Positions 6,818 through 15,761 of a DNA stretch of 45,820 nucleotides are shown here, in pieces. The notes under the pieces are model-generated. The model ran no database searches, was not told where the DNA came from, and saw only the letters and a list, made by a program, of their open reading frames with translations. Position 1 is the first letter of the stretch; every line of letters begins with the position of its first letter. Origin of the DNA: Desulfobacterales bacterium. GTDB taxonomy: Bacteria; Desulfobacterota; UBA8473. The translations under genes and the position numbers were made by a program. Location: NCBI GenBank assembly GCA_016209225.1, contig JACQWO010000059.1, positions 1-45,820 on the forward strand, given 5' to 3'.

Positions 6818-8404
6818 TTACCGCTCCTTATGCCATTTCTCTATTTCGTAACGTAGAACCTTACCCGTCGTGCTTCGGGGGAACTTGTCCAAAGGAATAA
6901 ATTCGATATAGCGGGGCCTCTTATATCCGGCCAGGTTTTTCTTGCAGAACTCCATAAGCTCATTTTCATCAACCGGGCCACTGGTGGCGATATAGGCCTT
7001 TGGGGTCTCCCCCCATTTGGGATCCGGAAATCGGACTACAACCGCTTCCTGAACCAGGGGGTGACTCAGCAAGACCCGTTCTATCTCGGCAGGATAGATG
7101 TTTTCGCCACCGCTCTTGATCATATACTTTCTGCGATCAACGAAATCGATGGTCCCATCGGGATTCATGGTAAAGACGTCTCCCATGTGAAACCATCCGC
7201 CACGAAAATCCTCCTTATTTGCTTCTTCGGCGTTCCAGTAGCCACTGAAGAGGGATGGTCCCTGGAGGGCCATTTCACCGGGTTCCCCCAATGGAACGTC
7301 ACGGTCTTCCAGATCCACCAGCCTGATTTTAACGGTCGAGTTGACCCGTTTGGAAAGCCTCGTGGGGACCTTTCCCACAGCAAGGGTTGAGTTAGATCCC
7401 GGAGGTAGTCCAGTCTCGGTGGATCCGAAGCTATTCACGAAGGGAGCATTGACTAGTTTCGTGATCTCAGCAATGGTCATGGGAGGGGTAAGGTCGGCCA
7501 TGGCGCCCACCAATCTTACACCAACGGGCTTCTTGTTCGATCTGGTCAAGACATCGAACATGGGTTCGTACGTCCCCGGCATCAAGACAAGCCAACCCAA
7601 CCGTTCGGTCCAGATATAGTGGGCAATCTTTTCCGGTTCAAAAGCGGGCACGCAGATGAACTTCCCCCCTATGATGTTAGTCACGAGCATCTGGTCCATT
7701 GATGCCATGTGAAACATAGGCGCCCATCCAAGAAAGGTATCCTGATCCGTGAGTTTCAGATCGGCCACCCAGGTCCATGCCCTGCCAAAGATAGCACGAT
7801 GGGAGATAATCGCGGCCTTTGGATATCCGGTGGTTCCACTGGTATAGATTATGGTAAAAGCATCTTCGGGTAACACTTCTATGGAAGGTTCGGAGTCGGA
7901 CCCATGATCAAAGAGGGAACCGTAGGTCATTTCGTCCTTGGCCTCTGGTTTTTCATCCAGAAGCGCAACGGTTTTTATAAAAGGAAGATCTCTTCTGATT
8001 GCTTCGAATTTGTCTCTGTACTGGCCAGAGATTAGAATGGTCTCCGGTGTAGTCAGTTGAATACAATGTCTTAGTTCATCTGAGGAGAGGCGCCAGTTGA
8101 GGCAAGGGACAATGACGCCTATCTTGGAGGCGGCATAGGTGGTCTCACAATATTCCACCCTGTTTTCGGACAGGATGGCAACCCTGTCGCCCCTGACCAC
8201 GCCTCTTGAAAGCAGGGCATTGGCGAGACAGCATGCTCTGGCATTAAGCTGGCGAAAGGTGAGTTGGCCTCCTTCATATTGTATCGCCACTCTATCCGGA
8301 AATATTCTTGCATTATTCGTCAAAGCCTCTCCAACGGTTATATACCCTGCTCTGAGAATAGACTTACCGGTTATTTCGGTGCCAAGGCTGAAATTGGTTT
8401 TCAT
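6818..8404 (-). CDS. AMP-dependent acyl-CoA synthetase
   Basis: This 528-residue adenylate-forming enzyme activates a carboxylic acid with ATP and CoA. Motifs: YTSGTTGYPK (187-196, ATP phosphate loop), GSTETG (327-332), GGWFHMGD (402-409), the hinge-region RKYMIKSGGENIYP (425-438), and a C-terminal TTGK with Lys515 as the likely catalytic lysine. Similarity is to medium/long-chain fatty-acid and cyclohexanecarboxylate-type ligases. The substrate cannot be read from the sequence. The start has AAAGGAGG at close distance. The TRAP transporter genes lie directly upstream on the same strand, so I infer that this ligase activates the acid they import. Confidence 0.9.
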   Translation of the reverse strand: MKTNFSLGTEITGKSILRAGYITVGEALTNNARIFPDRVAIQYEGGQLTFRQLNARACCLANALLSRGVVRGDRVAILSENRVEYCETTYAASKIGVIVPCLNWRLSSDELRHCIQLTTPETILISGQYRDKFEAIRRDLPFIKTVALLDEKPEAKDEMTYGSLFDHGSDSEPSIEVLPEDAFTIIYTSGTTGYPKAAIISHRAIFGRAWTWVADLKLTDQDTFLGWAPMFHMASMDQMLVTNIIGGKFICVPAFEPEKIAHYIWTERLGWLVLMPGTYEPMFDVLTRSNKKPVGVRLVGAMADLTPPMTIAEITKLVNAPFVNSFGSTETGLPPGSNSTLAVGKVPTRLSKRVNSTVKIRLVDLEDRDVPLGEPGEMALQGPSLFSGYWNAEEANKEDFRGGWFHMGDVFTMNPDGTIDFVDRRKYMIKSGGENIYPAEIERVLLSHPLVQEAVVVRFPDPKWGETPKAYIATSGPVDENELMEFCKKNLAGYKRPRYIEFIPLDKFPRSTTGKVLRYEIEKWHKER

Positions 8405-8479
8405 ATCACAACCTCCTTTGAAAAACTATCATTTCTCGTGAAAATGAATACTATGCATATTAATGAAGATGCTATGGTT

Positions 8480-9865
8480 TTATCGGTATGTCACAGCCGG
8501 TAACCATGTGACCAATTGAGGCCAAAGGAGTACTAATATTACACAGATCATCTGTAAAACAATAAACGGAATCACGCCTCGATAAATATGGCTGAGGGTC
8601 ACCTCCGGTGGAGCAACGCCTTTCAGGTAAAATAGCGAAAAGCCCACCGGCGGCGTGAGAAAAGAGGTCTGTAGAGTTACCGCAATAAGCACGGCAAACC
8701 AGACCAGGGAGGGATTATCAACGACGCCAAAACCCGGAATCCCCAGACCCAGTTTGGGGATAACGGGAGCCACCAATGGCAGGACTATGAGGCTTATTTC
8801 AATCCAATCAAGGAAAAACCCAAGAAAAAAGATACAGAAAACAACAAAGATGATCACTCCATAAGACCCGAAAGACATTCCCACCAGAATACGTTCTATG
8901 AACTGATCACCGCCCAGACCACGCAGCACAAGGGCGAAAAAGCTCGCACCTATTAAAATACCAAAGATATATGCGGTAATATTATAAGTATTGTATAAAA
9001 CCTCTTTAAATCCGGCAAAGCTTATCTTTCGATTCATGAGGGCCAAAATGAAACTCCCAAGGACACCAACCCCGCTGGCTTCAGTAACTGTAGCGATTCC
9101 AAAAAAGATGGATCCCATGACCCCCACGATCAATATGGCGGGCGGAATTATGTTTTTCAGCACAGACAAAATCGTCATTAGGGAGATATGGACACGTTCG
9201 GCAGGCAAAGGAGCGGCTTTTGGTTTTAGATAGCAGTAGATCAAGAGATAAACAACGTACATAGCCGAAAGCATCAGGCCCGGAAAGACGGCTCCCATGA
9301 AGAGGTCTCCCACGGAAAGGGCCAATTGATCAGCCATCACTACCAGCATGACACTGGGAGGAATCAGGATTCCCAGAGTCCCGGCGGCTGCAATCGTACC
9401 AAGGGAGAGTTCCTTTGAATATCCTTGTTTCAACATGATCGGCAGGCTCAACAAACCCAACAAGACTACCGAGGCGCCGACAATACCGGTACAGGCAGCA
9501 AGGATTACCCCAATTAACGTTACAGTAACCGCAAGACCTCCTCTTACCCGGCCAAACAGTTCCTGAAGGGACTTCATGAGGTTTTCGGCAATACCCGAGC
9601 GGTCCAGCATCAGGCCCATGAAGATGAACAGGGGCAGCGCTATAAGAACCCAGTTGGTCATGGTTACATAGATTCGGCTTACGATAATTCCTATGAAATT
9701 GTAGTCGAGTCCCGTCACAGTGCCAAGGTACTGGTCGGAGAGATATCCCACGAAAGCGAAGATCATCCCCGTACCGGCCAGACAGTAGGCGATAGGGATG
9801 CCTGTCATGATAAGACCCACAAATGTCAAGAACATCAGAATGACAAGATAATCAGTCAGTGGCAT
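8480..9865 (-). CDS. dctM: TRAP transporter large permease (DctM)
   Basis: This 461-residue, very hydrophobic protein has the repeated helices and re-entrant segments of the DctM subunit, which carries solute across the inner membrane using the sodium gradient. It begins MPLTDYLVILMFLTFVG and contains GVILAACTGIVGASVV and GTLGILIPPSVMLV, typical conserved blocks of the family. It overlaps the start region of the small-permease gene by 14 bp, so translation is coupled. Length is normal. Confidence 0.92.
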   Translation of the reverse strand: MPLTDYLVILMFLTFVGLIMTGIPIAYCLAGTGMIFAFVGYLSDQYLGTVTGLDYNFIGIIVSRIYVTMTNWVLIALPLFIFMGLMLDRSGIAENLMKSLQELFGRVRGGLAVTVTLIGVILAACTGIVGASVVLLGLLSLPIMLKQGYSKELSLGTIAAAGTLGILIPPSVMLVVMADQLALSVGDLFMGAVFPGLMLSAMYVVYLLIYCYLKPKAAPLPAERVHISLMTILSVLKNIIPPAILIVGVMGSIFFGIATVTEASGVGVLGSFILALMNRKISFAGFKEVLYNTYNITAYIFGILIGASFFALVLRGLGGDQFIERILVGMSFGSYGVIIFVVFCIFFLGFFLDWIEISLIVLPLVAPVIPKLGLGIPGFGVVDNPSLVWFAVLIAVTLQTSFLTPPVGFSLFYLKGVAPPEVTLSHIYRGVIPFIVLQMICVILVLLWPQLVTWLPAVTYR

Positions 9866-10388
9866 AGTTTTTCCTTTTCAGATAGGTTATGGCGCGAATG
9901 ACTCTTGATACCGCGGATAGTCCCCAAAGGGCAAAGCATATCGGGATAAATGACTTAATCAACCACCGATAAGGAAGCCCCATGGGAGCCATGGAACGCT
10001 CACTATGGGTCCAGGAATCCCCGACAAAATTTAAACTATGGAGAATGACAAGGATGATGAATGGGATCAAAAGAAAAACGATACCGAAAATCTCCACCCA
10101 TTCACGGGTTCGGTAGGGAAACCGTGGTGTTAAGATGTCTACTCGGACGTGGGAATTTGTAACCAGCGCATATGAAAGACCCATCAGAAAGGCAATGGCA
10201 TAGAGGTGCCATTGCAGCTCTTCAAGGGCAACCTTCCCCTGGGCAAAACCATAGCGAAGCGCTACCTGCAAGATAACGATTGCCACCAGCACCGCACACA
10301 ACCAACTGGTGACTCTTCCAATGCGTAAGACAAAATTATCCAACGCGTCGGCCACTCTTGACCTCGGAGCTTGCTTTTTCGCATTCAT
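9852..10388 (-). CDS. dctQ: TRAP transporter small permease (DctQ)
   Basis: This 178-residue protein has about four transmembrane helices (for example VTSWLCAVLVAIVILQVALR and the region around GIVFLLIPFIILVILHS). A central ALEELQWHLYAIAFLMG is a hallmark of DctQ subunits (E-LQW-L). It forms the membrane complex with DctM and receives substrate from DctP. It sits between dctP and dctM in the usual family order and overlaps dctM. Confidence 0.92.
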   Translation of the reverse strand: MNAKKQAPRSRVADALDNFVLRIGRVTSWLCAVLVAIVILQVALRYGFAQGKVALEELQWHLYAIAFLMGLSYALVTNSHVRVDILTPRFPYRTREWVEIFGIVFLLIPFIILVILHSLNFVGDSWTHSERSMAPMGLPYRWLIKSFIPICFALWGLSAVSRVIRAITYLKRKNYATD

Positions 10389-10545
10389 TTCATCGGTCCA
10401 CCTTTCGGGTTTGCCCTGTTTTTCACATGTAAAGTCTTCCTTAAACTGTTGTTATCCACGACAACGCCTCTTGACCCTGTCAAGGAGAGCCATCGAAAGG
10501 CCTTTCCTCGACAGGGCCTGATGTTGGATTCCTTGAAATTCCATC
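10389..10545. other. dctP-dctQ intergenic region
   Basis: This gap of about 157 bp between dctP and dctQ has no gene. TTGACCCTGTCAAGGAGAGCC-like and CCTTTCCTCGACAGGGCC-like stretches contain partly complementary CTGTC/GACAG blocks (about 10470-10520). They could form a processing hairpin that favours the binding-protein message, as is common in transporter operons. The pairing is imperfect. Confidence 0.35.
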
Positions 10546-11628
10546 CTACTTCTTGGGTCTTGGCGGCCGAGGGAGATATCCAAACGCCTCCCAGTAATCA
10601 TGCTCTACCATGAAAGCTTGCAAGTCATCCCAGGTCTTCTTGAACATGGGATCCTTGGCCGACATCTCCTTTGCCACCTCTAACCAGGCCTTTTTGAGTG
10701 CTTCCAGCATTTTACCAGACCAGTAAAGGTTGTGCACCCGGTGTTTTTTCGCGTTCTCTTTGATGATCTTGCCCTGTATGGCTTCGGAATTGGCCAGGGT
10801 ATAACTATTGGCAGCGCGTACAGCCAGCTCAATAATCGCTTGTTGACGTGGGCTCATGCTATTCCACGTATCCTTGTTGATGATCAGCTCGCACTGGGAG
10901 GCAGGTTGGTGCCATCCTGGGAAGTAGTTATACTTACATACCTTCGAGAAGCCGAGCTTTGCATCTATTGCAGGCTGGGAAAATTCTGTTCCTTCAATCG
11001 CTCGTTTTTCCAGCGCCGGGAAGATCTCACCGCCGGGAATCAGGCTGACTGAAGCCCCGACCTTCTGCATGACCTTGCCGCCAAGGCCGAAAAAACGGAT
11101 CCGTAGGCCCTTAAGATCTTTCGGCTCTTCAATGGGTTTTGTGAACCAGCCTCCGGTCTCAGGACCGATGAACGCAAAGGGAAAAACCTTGAAATTATAT
11201 CCGGCCTTGTCAAATGCCTCCTGAAAAAGAGCCCTTCCATTCCCTTCATAGAACCACGCCAGATATGCCAAGGGGCCCGGGCCGAAGGGAGCAGCGGTGA
11301 ACAGATCGGCGCTAGGCACCTTGCCGGCTGCATACCCCGTGACCGTGTATCCGGCGTTGACCTTGCCCGTGGAAACGGCATCGTGAATCTCGAAAGGGGG
11401 AACCAGTTTTCCCGGTTCATAGATGATACACTTGATACTACCGCCGCTCGCTGCTTCAACATTTTTCGCAAACCAGGGCAAGGCGGTGCCTATAGAAGGC
11501 AGGGACGTGGGGAACGCAACGGGGATCTTGAGCAGAACCTGTTCTTCCTCTGCCATAGCAAAGGGGCTTATTGTTGCCAATGCCAGGGACACAATCAAAA
11601 CCATTAGAATTAATCCAAATTTTTTCAT
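10546..11628 (-). CDS. dctP: TRAP transporter periplasmic substrate-binding protein (DctP)
   Basis: This 360-residue protein starts with a Sec signal peptide (about residues 1-26, ending AMA before EEEQ). A DctP fold follows, with WFTKPIEEPKDLKGLRIRF (the Arg that binds the substrate carboxylate is expected in this G-L-K-I-R block) and GGEIFPALEKRAIEGTE. Family members bind organic acids such as C4-dicarboxylates, 2-oxo acids or aromatic acids. The specificity is unknown here, but a nearby acyl-CoA ligase suggests a carboxylic acid. Ribosome binding site AAAGGAGG is clear. The gene precedes dctQ by about 160 bp. Confidence 0.92.
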   Translation of the reverse strand: MKKFGLILMVLIVSLALATISPFAMAEEEQVLLKIPVAFPTSLPSIGTALPWFAKNVEAASGGSIKCIIYEPGKLVPPFEIHDAVSTGKVNAGYTVTGYAAGKVPSADLFTAAPFGPGPLAYLAWFYEGNGRALFQEAFDKAGYNFKVFPFAFIGPETGGWFTKPIEEPKDLKGLRIRFFGLGGKVMQKVGASVSLIPGGEIFPALEKRAIEGTEFSQPAIDAKLGFSKVCKYNYFPGWHQPASQCELIINKDTWNSMSPRQQAIIELAVRAANSYTLANSEAIQGKIIKENAKKHRVHNLYWSGKMLEALKKAWLEVAKEMSAKDPMFKKTWDDLQAFMVEHDYWEAFGYLPRPPRPKK

Positions 11629-11959
11629 AACTTACCTCCTTTTTTAATTTAATCTCTTAGGGTATAATTCCCCGCTGCTTGCGGCGGGGTAGTTCATTGA
11701 CTTTTAGCTCCCCGAAACTTCTTTAAAGTCTTTTCATTTTAAGGAGATTTCCACGAAATATCGAGGCATCTAAACCAATTCTGTTGGTATTGAAAACTAA
11801 GGAGAATATGAGTAGTCGCCCTTATTACCGGCTACTCTGTTTTTTTGAAACCCTGAATTTATCTTGAAATGAGCTAGAAGTGGAAGAAGAGGAATAAAAC
11901 GAGTAGGAAAAAGAACAAAAACAGGAACGAGAAAAAGGAAAATACATCTGTGTTAATTT
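11629..11959. other. intergenic region between dctP and XRE-cupin regulator
   Basis: No gene is seen. A hairpin lies at 11670-11689: CCCCGC pairs with GCGGGG around a short loop, extendable to 9 bp with one wobble. On the minus strand it precedes dctP, so it could end upstream transcription or lie in the dctP leader. The part near 11880-11945 is strikingly purine-rich on the plus strand, with no repeat I can define. Confidence 0.5.
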
Positions 11960-12511
11960 TTAAGGATTGTATATTACCGCTAGAACTTTTGCAGTACAAT
12001 CATTACAGCCACGACCCCCATGGGGAAACTCAGGTTCGAAATATATGCAGTCCCCTTGTTCAAGAATGTACTTTTGGTCTCCATGAATAAATTCTAACTT
12101 ACCCTCCAGAACATATAATGCCTCTTCACCCCCATGCTGTAACAGGGTAATTTCCATAGTGCTTGGGGGAAATTCTGCAACAAAAAGCTCCATTTTCTTA
12201 TTACGTTTTTTATAGGCGATTGATTCATATGAATAACCATACGGCGTACCTCTGCCGGCAACTACTTTCCTTTCCTTTTTTTTAACTACTGTACAGGCAA
12301 GATCTGTCTTTGAATAAGGGAAAAATTGCGATATATCAACACCCAATCCACTTGCAATCTTGACTAATGTGGCAAGAGGTGGGGAACTATTCTTGGTCTC
12401 TATCTTTGAGAGATAGCTCTTTGTAAAACCCGTTCTGGATGCCAACTCTTCTAATGTTATCTTTCTTTCCAATCTCAGCTTTTTTATCTTTGACCCTATA
12501 TTCATTTTCAC
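11960..12511 (-). CDS. XRE-family transcriptional regulator with C-terminal cupin (copy 1)
   Basis: This 183-residue protein has a helix-turn-helix at about residues 8-62 (LEELASRTGFTKSYLSKIE) and a cupin fold at about 110-181 (HGGEEALYVLEGKLEFIHG, then GDCIYFEPEFPHGGR). Such proteins repress catabolic operons and sense a small molecule or metal ligand in the cupin. GTG at 12511 is likely the start, with AAGGAA about 8 bp before it. ATG 12505 is possible. It is closely similar to the regulator at 21725-22276, and the two flank the block of ligases and liv genes. Its promoter shares 17 bp with that copy. Confidence 0.9.
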   Translation of the reverse strand: MKMNIGSKIKKLRLERKITLEELASRTGFTKSYLSKIETKNSSPPLATLVKIASGLGVDISQFFPYSKTDLACTVVKKKERKVVAGRGTPYGYSYESIAYKKRNKKMELFVAEFPPSTMEITLLQHGGEEALYVLEGKLEFIHGDQKYILEQGDCIYFEPEFPHGGRGCNDCTAKVLAVIYNP

Positions 12512-12559
12512 AGCTTTTATTCCTTATGCCTGCCAGATTTGTCACCTATTAGTTGATAA

Positions 12560-12588
12560 TTAGTATTCTAATAGGAAACTTTTGTCAA
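12560..12588 (-). promoter_or_regulatory. sigma70-type promoter of XRE-cupin regulator copy 1
   Basis: On the minus strand TTGACA (12583-12588) is followed after 17 bp by TACTAA (12560-12565). The spacer starts AAAGTTTCCTA, identical to the copy-2 promoter at 22315-22343. CCTATTAG within the spacer and CTAATAGG downstream (about 12545-12552 on the plus map) form an inverted repeat that could be an autoregulatory operator. Confidence 0.6.
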
Positions 12589-12727
12589 GGAAAAAAAATA
12601 GAGTCTACAAAAAATTTATTGAACATGGTGACAACAAGCTGAATTTATAGAAGAAAAAAATATAGTGAGAAGCGGGAATGGGTTTTATGTGGTGGCTAAG
12701 GCTTGTGAGTGAGGGCCTCCTTCAGAA

Positions 12728-14251
12728 TTATTGGGGAGAAGATGCCCTTTTCTTTAGCTCCTTTTTGTCAATCTTTCCTATTGCTCCCAGTGGAAGGGAA
12801 TCTACAAATTCCACCATTCTTGGTATCTTAAATTTGGCTATCTTTTCCCTGCAGTAGTCTATTATTTCCTTTTCAGTTGCCGTTTCTCCTTTTTTTAATA
12901 CAATATATGCCTTTGCTAACTCTTGTTTAACCTTATCAGGTATTCCTACTACGGCAGCCATTGAAACCTTAGGATTGGTATATAATATATCTTCTACCTC
13001 TCGAGGGTATATATTGGCCCCACCTGTAATTATAATATCCTTTTTTCTGTCAATAAAATAATAGTGTCCTTCTTCATCCAGCATACATATATCCCCTGTA
13101 TGGAACCACCCGTTTTCCCATGCCTCATTACTGGCCTCTGGTTTGTTCCAGTAGCCTTTTACTATAGAGTCGGATATGGCAACGAGTTCTCCTTCATGTC
13201 CCCTGGGGATTTCGTTGTCGTTTTCATCTACAATACGAATCTTTATGTCCGGAAGGCACATTCCAATAGAGGCTGGTTTCGGATTGCTCTCAGGATGTAA
13301 ACCCGTTATGGCCTGTGTCTCTGTCATTCCATAGAAATTAAGTAAAGGAGTTTTAAACTTGTCTTCAAACTCCTCGATGTTCTCGACAGCCATAGCTGCC
13401 CCTGCTGTGAGGGCTAAGCGGAAGTCTGGGAGCTTATATTTCCCTGATTCGAACGCCTGGTTTATATATATGTACATAGTTGGGGTTCCAGCCATAAATG
13501 TAATTTTATATTTCTCCAGGTATTCTAAAACCATCTGTGGATCAAATCTTTCCAAAACAACCACAGTTCCACCATAAAGTAGGATATTAAACATTAAACC
13601 TGTACACCCAAAGTTATTAAAGAGGGGAAGAACTGCCAAAGCCCGATCTTTTTCATCTATATTTGCCAGCGCCTTTAACCCTTTTGCCCCAAAGAAAAGG
13701 TTCTTATGACTCTGCATTGCCCCTTTGGGAAAACCGGTGGTTCCTGATGTGTACATAATGATGGCAACATCCTCTGGATTGCAGCTCACGGTGGACAACT
13801 TGTCAGAAGAGGTTTTCAAAAGATATTCATAAGGTGAGACTCTTAATGATTTTTCACCATTTTTAACTATCATGTTATTAAGACCTGACAATTCTGATGA
13901 TATCTTTTCTAGATTCTCCTGCCCCAATGCATCGGTAATTACAATAGTAATCCCAGCATCATTGAAGATGTAGGAAAGCTCTTTGCCAATAACCATGTAA
14001 TTTATAACCACGGCCACTGCTCCGATCTTTTGAATGGCAAAATAGGCCACACCTATCTCCGGCCGGCTGGGTAGATATACCCCCACCCTGTCACCTCTTT
14101 TAACCCCTAAAGATAAGAGACCATTACCCATCCTGTTTACTAACATATCAAGTTCTTTATAACTTATCTCCTTATCCTCAAAGATAAAGAATGTTTTGTC
14201 ACCATATTGCTTTGCCCTGGTTTCTAATAATAGTCCAATGTTTTGCTCCAT
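12728..14251 (-). CDS. AMP-dependent acyl-CoA synthetase (second)
   Basis: This 507-residue acid:CoA ligase has YTSGTTGFPKG (167-177), YGMTET (307-312), WFHTGD, the RKKDIIITGGANIYP hinge block, and a C-terminal GAIGK with the catalytic lysine near residue 493. It resembles long-chain and aryl acid ligases. The substrate is not readable. Ribosome binding site AAGGAGG is clear. It lies directly downstream of the livF-type gene on the same strand, so the ABC importer and this ligase probably share a transcript and act in sequence. Confidence 0.9.
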   Translation of the reverse strand: MEQNIGLLLETRAKQYGDKTFFIFEDKEISYKELDMLVNRMGNGLLSLGVKRGDRVGVYLPSRPEIGVAYFAIQKIGAVAVVINYMVIGKELSYIFNDAGITIVITDALGQENLEKISSELSGLNNMIVKNGEKSLRVSPYEYLLKTSSDKLSTVSCNPEDVAIIMYTSGTTGFPKGAMQSHKNLFFGAKGLKALANIDEKDRALAVLPLFNNFGCTGLMFNILLYGGTVVVLERFDPQMVLEYLEKYKITFMAGTPTMYIYINQAFESGKYKLPDFRLALTAGAAMAVENIEEFEDKFKTPLLNFYGMTETQAITGLHPESNPKPASIGMCLPDIKIRIVDENDNEIPRGHEGELVAISDSIVKGYWNKPEASNEAWENGWFHTGDICMLDEEGHYYFIDRKKDIIITGGANIYPREVEDILYTNPKVSMAAVVGIPDKVKQELAKAYIVLKKGETATEKEIIDYCREKIAKFKIPRMVEFVDSLPLGAIGKIDKKELKKRASSPQ

Positions 14252-14283
14252 TTTTATTTCCTCCTTTTTAAAAGGCTATAATA

Positions 14284-15006
14284 TCAACCCCCCAAATAAG
14301 CGTCTCTTACATGTGTATTGTTCAAGAGAGAATCTGCTATCCCATCTAGTGCCACCTTACCGGTTTCCAGTACATACCCAAAGTGGGCCAGTTGGAGCGC
14401 CATTTTAGCATTTTGCTCAACAAGAATTATACTGACGCCTTTTTTATTGATCTCTCTTATTATCTTAGCAACCTCCAATACCAACAGTGGTGAAAGTCCA
14501 AGGGACGGTTCATCCAATAAAAGCAATTTTGGCTCTGCCATGAGTGCCCTTCCTATAGCAACCATTTGCTGTTCACCACCGCTTAGGGTTCCAGCAGCCT
14601 GATTTATCCTGGCTTTAAGCTTTGGGAAATAATGAAATACCTCATCCATGTCTTTCTTTAACTCTTCCTTATCCTTCCTGATATAGGCTCCCATTTTAAG
14701 GTTTTCCAGTACCGTCATTCGGGAAAATAGTCTTTTCCCCTCTGGAACATGAGAAATCCCTAACTTCACAATATCCTGCGGGAGAAGGCTATCTATTCTA
14801 TGGTTCAAAAACCATATTTCTCCAGATACTATTGGATTGAGCCCAGAAAGTGCTTTTAGAACTGTGCTTTTCCCTGCTCCATTTGAGCCAATAAGTGTAA
14901 CTATAGACCCCTTTGCGACCTCTAGTGAAACTCCTTTAATGGCCTCAACCTTGTTGTAGCGGACCCTAATGTCCTTTGTCTTAAGTAAAATCTTGTTCTC
15001 TTCCAA
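14284..15006 (-). CDS. livF: branched-chain amino-acid type ABC transporter ATPase (LivF)
   Basis: This 240-residue ATPase has Walker A GSNGAGKS (40-47), signature LSGGEQQ (141-147) and Walker B LLLLDEP (161-167), followed by an H-loop-region change VEQNAKMALQLA typical of LivF (Gln in place of the usual His). It energises uptake through LivH and LivM. The likely start is TTG 15006, with GAGG about 6 bp upstream. It overlaps the end of livG by 26 bp. Confidence 0.92.
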   Translation of the reverse strand: MEENKILLKTKDIRVRYNKVEAIKGVSLEVAKGSIVTLIGSNGAGKSTVLKALSGLNPIVSGEIWFLNHRIDSLLPQDIVKLGISHVPEGKRLFSRMTVLENLKMGAYIRKDKEELKKDMDEVFHYFPKLKARINQAAGTLSGGEQQMVAIGRALMAEPKLLLLDEPSLGLSPLLVLEVAKIIREINKKGVSIILVEQNAKMALQLAHFGYVLETGKVALDGIADSLLNNTHVRDAYLGG

Positions 15007-15751
15007 GATAAGCCTCTATTACAGCATTATTGTCTTTGACCTCAGCCGGTAAGCCCTCAACTATTTTCACGCCATTATTGAGCACTATAATCCTATCAGA
15101 GAGAGTCATGACTGCCTTCATATCATGTTCAACCAGGAGAATCGTTGTTCCCTTGGCACGTATCTTCCTTATTGTTTCAATCATATCATTTGTCTCTGTG
15201 TTGTTCATTCCCGTCATGGGTTCATCCAGCAACAGTAGCTCGGGACCCGCTGCCAGAGCAATTGCAATTCCAAGGATACGTTGATAACCATGAGGAAGAT
15301 TCTTGGCCAACTCATTTCTTATTTCTTCTATGCCCAGAAATTTAAGTATTTCCTCAGTCTTTTCCTGGGTTTTCCCCTCACCTTTCCTGACACCCGAAGT
15401 ATTGAGCAAGTTACCCCAAAACCCTGTCTTTGCGCTTAAATGACAGCCAATCAGCACATTATCAAACACAGAATAACTCTTAAAAAGCGTTGTCAGTTGA
15501 AATGTCCTGCATATACCCCTTTGAGCTATTATGTTTGTCTTAAGTTTTGTGACATCTTCTCCTTTAAAATATATCTTACCCTTTGTGGGCGTTAAGACCC
15601 CGCTTATCATATTAAACGCAGTAGTTTTACCGGCACCATTAGGTCCAATCAGCCCCAGTATCTCTCCTTCATTGATTTCAAAACTCAGATTGTTAATGGC
15701 TGTCAAGCCCCCGAATTGCTTGGTGATATTTTTTAGTTCTAGTAAATTCAT
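14981..15751 (-). CDS. livG: branched-chain amino-acid type ABC transporter ATPase (LivG)
   Basis: This 256-residue ATPase has Walker A GPNGAGKTT (36-44), the LivG-type signature LPHGYQRILGIA (151-162, in place of LSGGQ), Walker B LLLLDEP (171-177) and an H-loop VEHDMKAVM. It pairs with LivF. Its start follows livM by about 10 bp, with AAGGAA as ribosome binding site. In an anaerobe with CoA ligases around it, the transporter may carry aromatic or fatty acids rather than leucine. This is known for related Hba/Liv-type systems but is inference here. Confidence 0.92.
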   Translation of the reverse strand: MNLLELKNITKQFGGLTAINNLSFEINEGEILGLIGPNGAGKTTAFNMISGVLTPTKGKIYFKGEDVTKLKTNIIAQRGICRTFQLTTLFKSYSVFDNVLIGCHLSAKTGFWGNLLNTSGVRKGEGKTQEKTEEILKFLGIEEIRNELAKNLPHGYQRILGIAIALAAGPELLLLDEPMTGMNNTETNDMIETIRKIRAKGTTILLVEHDMKAVMTLSDRIIVLNNGVKIVEGLPAEVKDNNAVIEAYLGREQDFT

Positions 15752-15761
15752 TTCCTTAGAT